Shown here piece after piece: positions 1-4,986 of a stretch of DNA of 5,671 nt. The notes below the pieces were generated by a model, which was not told where the DNA came from, searched no databases, and saw only the letters and a list, made by a program, of their open reading frames with translations. The translations under genes were made by a program, and so were the position numbers. This DNA comes from an uncultured Clostridia bacterium (GTDB lineage: Bacteria > Bacillota > Clostridia > HGM11514). The DNA is taken from NCBI GenBank assembly GCA_934489915.1, contig CAKSSZ010000109.1, forward strand, positions 1-5,671. The letters are read 5' to 3'. The stretch's first letter is position 1. Each line of letters opens with the position of its first letter.

Positions 1-599
1 ACCTGGTTATGCGTTACCATTAAAATCGTCGTTTGATAGGTTTGATTAATCCGCTCAATCAGCCCCAAAATATCCTTTGAGGTTTGATAATCCAGCGCCC
101 CCGTAGGCTCATCGCAAAGAAGAAGCTTCGGGTTTTTGATCAGCGCCCGCCCGATGGAACAGCGCTGCTGCTGTCCGCCGGAAAGCTCTTTGGGAAACCG
201 ATTTTGCAGCTCATACAACCCCAGTACGGAAAGGATTTCTCCCATCTCCAAGGGAGAGTCTGACAAATATTCCCCCACCTGAATATTTTCAAGCACGGTA
301 AGGTTCGGCACCAGATTATAAAACTGAAATACAAATCCCAAATGATCCCGGCGAAACGCAGACAGCTGCTCCCCTTTTAAAGGAACGATATCCCGGCCGT
401 CGATCCGGATACTGCCCCGATCTGCGCTGTCCAACCCGCCGATTACATTGAGAAGCGTTGATTTTCCGCTTCCGGAGGGACCCAAAATCGTACAGATTTC
501 TCCTTGCTCCACCGTCATATGAACACCGTTCAGTACCGATACCTTCCCCAATCCTTCGCCAAAGCTCTTATATAAATCCGCTACCTCTAAGTACGCCAT
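1..599 (-). CDS. ABC transporter ATP-binding protein, MacB/LolD/SalX-type (partial, C-terminus beyond left edge)
   Basis: This is a cytoplasmic ATPase subunit that would power an FtsX-like membrane permease, in systems that export peptides or drugs or handle lipoproteins. The 199 visible residues read in order: Walker A GPSGSGKST at about 40-48, Q-loop Gln at 92 (FVFQ), signature LSGGQQQR at about 139-146, Walker B plus D-loop LLLCDEPTGALD at about 159-170, and the H-loop histidine in VTHN at 197. CDEPTGALD is typical of the MacB/LolD/FtsE/SalX group. The window ends two bases after residue 199, so only the last few tens of residues are missing. The ATG start at 597-599 has an AGAGG ribosome site about 9 bases upstream. 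A consensus promoter and two inverted repeats precede it. The partner permease is expected just beyond the left edge; this is inference. The substrate cannot be told from the ATPase. Confidence 0.93.
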   Translation of the reverse strand, partial: MAYLEVADLYKSFGEGLGKVSVLNGVHMTVEQGEICTILGPSGSGKSTLLNVIGGLDSADRGSIRIDGRDIVPLKGEQLSAFRRDHLGFVFQFYNLVPNLTVLENIQVGEYLSDSPLEMGEILSVLGLYELQNRFPKELSGGQQQRCSIGRALIKNPKLLLCDEPTGALDYQTSKDILGLIERINQTYQTTILMVTHNQ

Positions 600-626
600 C
601 CTTCTTCACCTCTTTGTTATATTACA

Positions 627-642
627 GTTAGACAGAACTAAC
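627..642. promoter_or_regulatory. Candidate repressor operator, GTTAG-N6-CTAAC
   Basis: Two 5-bp inverted half sites, gttag (627-631) and ctaac (638-642), span 16 bases in the leader of the ABC gene, about 36-51 bases downstream of the predicted transcription start. Short palindromes of this size are common targets of dimeric repressors such as the TetR family, which often control MacB/SalX-type ABC genes. No regulator gene is visible in the window, so assignment to a family is inference. Confidence 0.35.
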
Positions 643-653
643 CAATCAGGAAA

Positions 654-683
654 AAGAAAAGAGCATTTCACCACTCTTTTCTT
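654..683. promoter_or_regulatory. 10-bp perfect inverted repeat overlapping the predicted transcription start
   Basis: Arms aagaaaagag (654-663) and ctcttttctt (674-683) are exact reverse complements with a 10-base spacer. On the minus strand the second arm runs into a T-rich stretch. The repeat begins one base past the -10 box and covers the predicted start site, a typical operator position. It could instead be a weak terminator for the upstream yfcE transcript, although only three of its ten pairs are G-C. Operator and terminator roles cannot be separated from sequence alone. Confidence 0.5.
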
Positions 684-684
684 C

Positions 685-713
685 ATTATAAGCCTCTATC
701 ATTGATTTGTCAA
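685..713 (-). promoter_or_regulatory. Consensus sigma-A-type promoter for the MacB/LolD-type ABC gene
   Basis: On the minus strand, TTGACA (708-713) and TATAAT (685-690) are separated by exactly 17 bases, a perfect match to the vegetative sigma-70/sigma-A consensus. The predicted start of transcription is near 678, giving a leader of roughly 79 bases before the ATG at 599. The -35 box starts 8 bases after the yfcE stop codon, so the promoter fills the gap between the two genes. Two inverted repeats lie at and downstream of the predicted start point, as expected of a repressible promoter. Confidence 0.85.
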
Positions 714-721
714 GCCTTTTC

Positions 722-1267
722 TTACAAAGAAAGCTGATGGTATGCGCAGCCAGATAAATTCTTCCAAAAAAATTCCGTTCCGGAAAGAATCAAATAGCCG
801 TGCTCACTTCCCTCTTTCGGAATCGAAACAGAACCCGGGTTCAGGTAAAAATTGTCCTGCCCAAAGGGCTGCCATGCCGGAATGTGCGTATGCCCGTGCA
901 GCAGAAGATCCCCAGGTTGCATGGGAGGCAGCGCATGCATATGAAACCGATGACCGTGGGTCGCATAGATCATCCGCTCCCCGACAGGCAACAGACAATA
1001 ATCCCCCATCATAGGGAATTCCAGTACCATTTGATCCACTTCACTGTCACAATTGCCGCGCACGCAATAAATTTTCTCCTTCTCTTGGTTCAGCATTACC
1101 AGCACCTGCTTTGGGTCATATTCTGCCGGCAAATCATTCCGGGGGCCGTGATATAACAGATCGCCCAGCAAAAGAAGCCGATCCGCCCCCTCCCGCTCGG
1201 CCGCTTCCATCAATTTTCGGCAAAAGTATGCCGAACCATGTATATCAGACGCAATCAACCATTTCAT
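722..1267 (-). CDS. yfcE: YfcE-type metallophosphodiesterase
   Basis: This is a small cytoplasmic calcineurin-like phosphoesterase of the YfcE/MJ0936 family, which hydrolyses phosphodiester model substrates with bound divalent metals; the natural substrate is not settled. The 181 residues match the usual length of about 180. All metal-binding blocks are present: SDIHGS (D8, H10), LGDLLYHGPRN (D36), RGNCDSEVDQ (N72), THGH (H104), and HGHTH (H126, H128), followed by the family's NPGSVSIPK at about 143-151. LGD..HGPRN.LP and VRGNCDSEVDQM are close to what I recall of E. coli YfcE, supporting this subfamily over generic phosphoesterases. There is no signal peptide or membrane segment. The ATG at 1265-1267 has a GGAGAG ribosome site 8 bases upstream, and the stop is TAA. 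The gene starts about 20 bases after the Liv terminator hairpin, so its expression may depend on read-through. A metabolic link to its neighbours is not evident. Confidence 0.95.
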   Translation of the reverse strand: MKWLIASDIHGSAYFCRKLMEAAEREGADRLLLLGDLLYHGPRNDLPAEYDPKQVLVMLNQEKEKIYCVRGNCDSEVDQMVLEFPMMGDYCLLPVGERMIYATHGHRFHMHALPPMQPGDLLLHGHTHIPAWQPFGQDNFYLNPGSVSIPKEGSEHGYLILSGTEFFWKNLSGCAYHQLSL

Positions 1268-1280
1268 GTCACATCTCTCC

Positions 1281-1310
1281 TTAATAAAAAAGTGCGGCGT
1301 ACCGCACTTT
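1281..1310 (-). terminator. Intrinsic terminator after livF
   Basis: On the minus strand AAAGTGCGG (1302-1310) pairs perfectly with CCGCACTTT (1289-1297) around a 4-base loop. The second arm runs into a six-T tract and then ATTAA. A 9-bp stem with a tight loop and T-run is a classic rho-independent terminator. It ends the livHMGF transcript about 50 bases past the livF stop, just ahead of the yfcE ribosome site. Confidence 0.85.
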
Positions 1311-1320
1311 CAAATGATCG

Positions 1321-1345
1321 AAAAAGTCGGTAAACCGCACTTTTT
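1321..1345. terminator. Second, imperfect terminator-like hairpin just after livF
   Basis: On the minus strand AAAAAGTGCGG (1335-1345) pairs with CCGACTTTTT (1321-1330) around a TTTA loop, with one unpaired base. The A-tract at one end and T-tract at the other make it terminator-like in both directions. It begins about 15 bases past the livF stop and shares its arm sequence with the stronger terminator that follows, so the pair looks like a duplicated or tandem terminator. Confidence 0.55.
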
Positions 1346-1359
1346 GATACGATTTATCA

Positions 1360-2058
1360 TCAACCGCCCAAGTAAGCCTTTTTGATTTCATCGCTCTGTG
1401 CCAATTCCGCACCGGTACCGGACAGCTTGATTCTGCCGGATTCCAACACATATGCCCGATCCGCCACCTGAAGCGCCATTTCGGCGTTCTGCTCTACCAG
1501 CAAAATTGTCGTGCCGGATTGGTGCAGTTCTTTAATAATATCAAAAATCTGCTGTACTAAAATCGGCGCCAGCCCCATGGAAGGCTCGTCCATCATTAAA
1601 AGCTTGGGTCGGCTCATCAAAGCCCGCCCCATGGCAAGCATTTGCTGTTCACCGCCGGACAGGGTACCGGCAATCTGATTTTTCCGGTGCTTCAACCGGG
1701 GGAACCGGCGGAATACGTCCGCAATCCCCTCCTTGGTGTAGGAGCTATCCGTATAAGCGCCCATTTCCAGGTTTTCCTGTACGGTCATTTGCAAGAATAC
1801 GTGCCGCCCTTCCGGCACATGTGCCAATCCCTTTGACACCAGACGGTAAGCATCCATGTGAGAAATATCTTCATCCATAAAGGTAATAAAGCCGGTTTTG
1901 GAACGAAGCAATCCGGAGATGGTTTTCAGGGTGGTAGATTTACCGGCGCCGTTTGCACCGATCAATGCTACAATTTCCCCCGGGTGTACTTCTAAGGAAA
2001 CGTCCTGCAGGGTGTGAATTTGACCGTAATATACATTAATATGATCAACCTTGAGCAT
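1360..2058 (-). CDS. livF: Branched-chain amino acid ABC transporter ATP-binding protein LivF
   Basis: This is the second ATPase of the HAAT-family importer, forming a cytoplasmic heterodimer with LivG to drive uptake through LivH-LivM. Its 232 residues match the family length. Walker A GANGAGKST lies at 34-42, signature LSGGEQQ at 133-139, and Walker B LLMMDEPS at about 153-160, with catalytic E158. The Q-loop position carries VPEGR (E83) and the switch position carries VEQN (Q190) in place of the usual Gln and His. Both are normal hallmarks of LivF rather than defects, and the C-terminal AYLGG is also typical. The ATG at 2056-2058 lies inside the end of livG, overlapping it by 14 bases, with AAAGGAGG about 9 bases upstream, so the two are probably translationally coupled. 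It is the last Liv gene, followed by tandem terminator hairpins. The exact substrate (Leu/Ile/Val or another amide or amino acid) cannot be fixed from this subunit. Confidence 0.96.
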   Translation of the reverse strand: MLKVDHINVYYGQIHTLQDVSLEVHPGEIVALIGANGAGKSTTLKTISGLLRSKTGFITFMDEDISHMDAYRLVSKGLAHVPEGRHVFLQMTVQENLEMGAYTDSSYTKEGIADVFRRFPRLKHRKNQIAGTLSGGEQQMLAMGRALMSRPKLLMMDEPSMGLAPILVQQIFDIIKELHQSGTTILLVEQNAEMALQVADRAYVLESGRIKLSGTGAELAQSDEIKKAYLGG

Positions 2059-2893
2059 CCTGACCCGCCTCCTTTTTCTTTCCTAAATATGCTTCAATCA
2101 CTGCCGGGTTTGCCTTAATTTCCTCCGGCGTTCCCTTAGCAATTACCTTACCGTGATCCAGCACACAAATTCCCTCGCAAATATTCATCACCAGGTTCAT
2201 ATCGTGTTCAATCAGCATAACTGCAATGTGAAAATTATCCCGAATCCGCCGAATATTTTCCATCAATTCGGCTGTTTCGGAAGGATTCATACCCGCCGCA
2301 GGTTCATCCAGCAGGATAATCCCCGGATGAGTCGCTAACGCACGGGCAATTTCCAGCCGCCGCTGTGCTCCATAGGGCAAGGAACCGGCCTCATGATCTG
2401 CCAGATCCTCCATATGGAAAAAGTGCAGCAGCTCCATCGCTTCCTCCCGAGATGCCTTTTCCGACTTCCGATAGCTGCCCAAATGGGTCACAGCAGAAAA
2501 CAATCCCTGGTGAATAGAGTTATGCAGTCCGACTTTTACATTGTCCACCACAGACATCTGAGAAAACAAACGAATGTTTTGAAAGGTTCGGGCGATGCCC
2601 ATACGGGTAACCTGTGCGGTTGATTTTCGGGCAGTAGACTTACCGTCCAGCATAATGGCGCCCCGGGTCGGCTGATACACATTGGTCAGCAGATTAAACA
2701 CCGTGGTTTTCCCGGCTCCGTTGGGTCCGATCAAACCGGCAATTTCAGTTCTGCCTACCGTAAGCGTAAATTCATCCACCGCCGTCAAACCGCCAAAATC
2801 AATGCCCAAATGATGCGTCTCTAAAATCGGGGTTTTATCCACGTCCCTCTCCGGGACAATCCCCCGGCTTGGAACAGGTACCATCTTATCCAT
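2045..2893 (-). CDS. livG: Branched-chain amino acid ABC transporter ATP-binding protein LivG
   Basis: This is the first ATPase of the Liv importer and partner of LivF at the cytoplasmic face of LivH-LivM. It is 282 residues long. Walker A GPNGAGKTT is at 56-64, Q-loop Q105 in ARTFQN, the LivG-type signature LPYGAQRRLEIARAL at about 172-186, Walker B ILLDEPAAGMNP with E197, and the H-loop H230 in IEHDMNLVM. The C-terminal AYLG is the usual family ending, followed by a short tail. The protein is somewhat longer than the usual 255 or so, because about 17 low-conservation residues precede the first strand. I keep the ATG at 2891-2893 because AAGGGGG, an SD variant with one G:U wobble, lies 8 bases upstream and the gene overlaps livM by 8 bases. 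A GTG at 2840-2842 is an alternative start giving 265 residues. Confidence 0.95.
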   Translation of the reverse strand: MDKMVPVPSRGIVPERDVDKTPILETHHLGIDFGGLTAVDEFTLTVGRTEIAGLIGPNGAGKTTVFNLLTNVYQPTRGAIMLDGKSTARKSTAQVTRMGIARTFQNIRLFSQMSVVDNVKVGLHNSIHQGLFSAVTHLGSYRKSEKASREEAMELLHFFHMEDLADHEAGSLPYGAQRRLEIARALATHPGIILLDEPAAGMNPSETAELMENIRRIRDNFHIAVMLIEHDMNLVMNICEGICVLDHGKVIAKGTPEEIKANPAVIEAYLGKKKEAGQDAQG

Positions 2894-3968
2894 TTGAAGC
2901 CCCCCCTTGTTTTTTTGATTCCTGTCTACGGCGGGTAAACGCTTCAGACAGCTGTTCCCACATTCTCTTCCCCCGCTCGCTGTTAGTTGCCAGCATCACC
3001 AGAATCAATACAATAGCATAAATTAACATTCTGTAATCGGCAAAATCACGCAGCAGCTCGGGAAGCATATAGAGCAAAGAGGTTGCCACAATGGACCCCA
3101 CAATATTGCCCATGCCGCCAAGTACAACGAATACCAACACCAAAATAGAAGTATTAAAATCAAATTTTTTCGCAGCAATGGTTGAAAAATTCATCGCATA
3201 CAGCGCACCTGCCATTCCCGCCAATACCGCAGAAACAATAAACGCAGTCAGCTTATACCGGGTCACGCCGATCCCTACCGATTCCGCCGCAATTCTGTTA
3301 TCACGAATCGCAGTAACTGCCCGTCCGGTCTTGCTGTTGATCAGATTTAACACCACAAACAACGTGAACAGGATCAAAAGAACTCCGGCACCGAAGGAGG
3401 CAATTTTGGTGATGCCGACAGCCCCCTGAGGACCGTTTAGAATCAATTTTCCATTTTGCATTCCCATGGCAGCTGCATCCTTCATGCTCATGTGCAATCC
3501 GTTTTGGTCAACGCCAACATACAAACAGTTAATAATATTTTTAATGATTTCACCGAAGGCAAGAGTCACAATTGCCAAATAATCCCCCCGCAGCCGCAGC
3601 ACAGGGATCCCTACGATTAATCCGGCAATTCCGGCAAAAATACCGCCGATTACAATGGCAACCAACAGCCGCAAAGGAGCGGAAGGAATCGCTTCCTGAA
3701 GGCAAACTGCACTGATCACACCGGAAAAAGCGCCGACGCTCATAAAGCCTGCATGTCCCAGACTCAGCTCGCCTAAAAAACCAACCGTCAGATTTAACGA
3801 AATCGCCATAACAACATACGTGCAAATGGGCACCAACTGACCGCTGATAGAATGATTAATCATCCCTGAGGACTGCATGGGAAACAGAACCAGAAACGCA
3901 ATCAGCACCAATCCGTAAGCCTTTAAATTTGTTTTGGTAAACCGATTCATCTTTTTTAATTTTTCCAT
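2886..3968 (-). CDS. livM: Branched-chain amino acid ABC transporter permease LivM
   Basis: This is one of the two channel-forming inner-membrane subunits of the Liv importer, paired with LivH. It has 360 residues from the chosen start. A basic N-terminus is followed by many hydrophobic segments (first at about 18-31, last at about 310-328). LivM hallmarks are GELSLGHAGF at about 66-75, LRLRGDYLAIVTLAFGE at about 124-140, and the cytoplasmic coupling (EAA-like) loop GRAVTAIRDNRIAAESVGIG at about 215-234, which contacts the ATPase. A GTG six bases upstream (3972-3974) would add two residues, but I prefer the ATG at 3966-3968 because GAGGTG sits 8 bases before it and only 2 before the GTG. It follows livH by 12 bases and overlaps livG by 8. 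Its C-terminal tail is highly charged (RRRQESKKQ) and ends over adjacent A7 and G7 tracts. Confidence 0.95.
   Translation of the reverse strand: MEKLKKMNRFTKTNLKAYGLVLIAFLVLFPMQSSGMINHSISGQLVPICTYVVMAISLNLTVGFLGELSLGHAGFMSVGAFSGVISAVCLQEAIPSAPLRLLVAIVIGGIFAGIAGLIVGIPVLRLRGDYLAIVTLAFGEIIKNIINCLYVGVDQNGLHMSMKDAAAMGMQNGKLILNGPQGAVGITKIASFGAGVLLILFTLFVVLNLINSKTGRAVTAIRDNRIAAESVGIGVTRYKLTAFIVSAVLAGMAGALYAMNFSTIAAKKFDFNTSILVLVFVVLGGMGNIVGSIVATSLLYMLPELLRDFADYRMLIYAIVLILVMLATNSERGKRMWEQLSEAFTRRRQESKKQGGASNG
2900..2916 (-). repeat. Adjacent A7 and G7 homopolymer tracts at the livM/livG joint
   Basis: On the minus strand seven A (2910-2916), then CAA, then seven G (2900-2906) encode the last Lys-Lys-Gln-Gly-Gly of LivM. 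AAGGGGG within it also serves as the livG ribosome site. Losing one base from either tract would remove the livM stop from frame and join it to livG. The tracts are directly readable; any slippage is inference. Confidence 0.6.
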
Positions 3969-3976
3969 GTTCACAC

Positions 3977-3982
3977 CACCTC
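3977..3982 (-). promoter_or_regulatory. livM ribosome binding site (GAGGTG)
   Basis: GAGGTG on the minus strand overlaps the last two bases of the livH stop codon TGA. It is 8 bases from the ATG at 3968 but only 2 from the GTG at 3974, which decides the livM start in favour of the ATG. The stop/SD overlap suggests that ribosomes finishing livH help start livM. Confidence 0.75.
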
Positions 3983-4862
3983 ATACCTTTTCCGTTATTT
4001 TTTTGCCCAGCAAGCCGGTAGGCTTGACCAGCAAAACAATAATCAATACTGCAAACACAATTGCGTCCGATAATGCGGTGGAAATATAGGATTTGCTGAA
4101 AATTTCAATAATGCCAAGCAAAATACCGCCGATCATAGCACCAGGAATGGAACCGATTCCCCCAAACACCGCTGCGGTAAATGCCTTGATGCCGGGCATA
4201 GAACCGGTGGTAGGAATCAGTACCGGGTATGCCGAACAAAGGAGCACGCCGGCAATTGCCGCCAAAGCACTGCCGATTGCAAAGGTCATGGAGATGGTCA
4301 CATTCACATTGATCCCCATCAGCTCTGCTGCGTCCTTATCCTCAGAAACCGCTCGCATCCCTTTTCCCATCTTGCTCTTTTTGGTAAACAGAGTTAAAAA
4401 GACCATAATCAGCACGCAGGCAATCACTGTAACAATTGATTCTGCCGTAATAATCAGGCTGCCGTTAAACAAAGAAAGGGAACCGAACGGCACAACAGAA
4501 CTAAAGGTTTTCGGCGCACTGCCCCAAATCAAAAGAGCTGCATTCTGCAAAAAATAACTGACGCCGATCGCAGTAATCAACACAGCCAGAGAAGACGCCT
4601 TTCGAAGGGGTTTATATGCCAATCCTTCAATCAACACTCCAAGCACCGTGCATACTATCATCGCAATCAAGATAGAAACCCATGCCGGCAGATTCAAATA
4701 AACCGTGGAGCAAAAGGAAATATAGGCTCCCACCATAATCACGTCGCCATGTGCAAAATTCAACATTTTTGCAATCCCGTACACCATTGTGTACCCAAGT
4801 GCGATGATGGCATATACGCTGCCGAGACTAATTCCGTTGATGATATTAGAAAGTAAAGTCAT
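3981..4862 (-). CDS. livH: Branched-chain amino acid ABC transporter permease LivH
   Basis: This is the second channel subunit of the Liv importer, in the cytoplasmic membrane with LivM. From the chosen start it has 293 residues, matching the family length. It is hydrophobic throughout with several membrane segments, beginning directly with the family's first helix (NGISLGSVYAIIALGYTMVYG at about 9-29). The conserved block MLNFAHGDVIMVGAY is at about 33-47 and the ATPase-coupling loop GKGMRAVSEDKDAAELMGI at about 166-184. The reading frame stays open to a TTG at 4875-4877, but that TTG lies inside the ribosome site GAGGTG. I therefore use the ATG at 4860-4862, seven bases after it, which removes five unlikely residues (including Arg-Cys). 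It lies 124 bases after livK and 12 before livM. Confidence 0.95.
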   Translation of the reverse strand: MTLLSNIINGISLGSVYAIIALGYTMVYGIAKMLNFAHGDVIMVGAYISFCSTVYLNLPAWVSILIAMIVCTVLGVLIEGLAYKPLRKASSLAVLITAIGVSYFLQNAALLIWGSAPKTFSSVVPFGSLSLFNGSLIITAESIVTVIACVLIMVFLTLFTKKSKMGKGMRAVSEDKDAAELMGINVNVTISMTFAIGSALAAIAGVLLCSAYPVLIPTTGSMPGIKAFTAAVFGGIGSIPGAMIGGILLGIIEIFSKSYISTALSDAIVFAVLIIVLLVKPTGLLGKKITEKV

Positions 4863-4869
4863 TGACGCA

Positions 4870-4875
4870 CACCTC
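4870..4875 (-). promoter_or_regulatory. livH ribosome binding site (GAGGTG)
   Basis: GAGGTG on the minus strand is 7 bases upstream of the ATG at 4862 and overlaps the only longer candidate start (TTG at 4877). This fixes the livH start at 4862. Confidence 0.75.
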
Positions 4876-4910
4876 AATCCATTTGTAATAGAACGGGAAG
4901 CCCGGTCTGA

Positions 4911-4939
4911 ATTTTAAAAACGAAAAGGAAGGGCGGCAA
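4911..4939 (-). promoter_or_regulatory. Candidate internal promoter for livHMGF
   Basis: On the minus strand TTGCCG (4934-4939, four of six consensus positions) and TAAAAT (4911-4916, five of six) are exactly 17 bases apart. The predicted start near 4904 would give a leader of about 42 bases to livH. The -35 box lies within the downstream arm and loop edge of the livK-livH hairpin. The match is only moderate and could be chance in this T-rich stretch. Confidence 0.3.
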
Positions 4940-4960
4940 TTTTGAAAAAGCCGCCACTTC
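4928..4960 (-). terminator. Hairpin between livK and livH, probable leaky terminator or mRNA stabiliser
   Basis: On the minus strand GAAG-T-GGCGGC (4950-4960) pairs with GCCGCCCTTC (4928-4937): six G-C pairs plus four more after one bulged T, around a 12-base AT-rich loop. CTTTTCGTTTTT follows, so it is terminator-like but with an interrupted T-run, which suggests partial rather than full termination. Lying 3' of the binding-protein gene and ahead of the permease genes, it fits the common design in which binding protein is made in excess, through termination or protection of the livK mRNA end. Confidence 0.6.
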
Positions 4961-4986
4961 TCTTCTTGTTTTGCTCTTATATTGCC

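Noticed and set aside
140..334. Minus-strand frame of 64 codons inside the left-edge ABC ATPase gene, and another (804-998) inside yfcE
   Set aside because: Out-of-frame readings of genes with all expected motifs in their own frames.
609..645. A second promoter for the ABC gene (TTGGTT, 18 bases, TATAAC) spanning the GTTAG-N6-CTAAC palindrome
   Set aside because: Its predicted start would fall within the ribosome site at about 609-613 and remove part of it; the perfect promoter upstream is a far better candidate.
1440..2058. Missing Q-loop Gln and H-loop His in LivF, as a sign of a degenerate ATPase
   Set aside because: Glu in VPEGR and Gln in VEQN are normal for the LivF subfamily, and Walker A, Walker B and the signature are intact.
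3550..3825. Minus-strand open frame of 91 codons inside livM in another frame, Cys- and Arg-rich
   Set aside because: It is fully nested in livM, whose frame encodes conserved permease motifs over the same bases; its composition looks like an out-of-frame shadow.
4093..4557. Long plus-strand open frame (154 codons) opposite livH; similar frames opposite livM (3091-3429), livK (4942-5334) and yfcE (800-1156)
   Set aside because: Each lies antisense within a confidently identified gene, has no recognisable domain and no convincing ribosome site, and is explained by the codon use of the real gene.
4894..4904. Small inverted repeat CGGG-AAG-CCCG in the livH leader
   Set aside because: A 4-bp stem with a 3-base loop is likely to occur by chance and has no T-run or conserved context.
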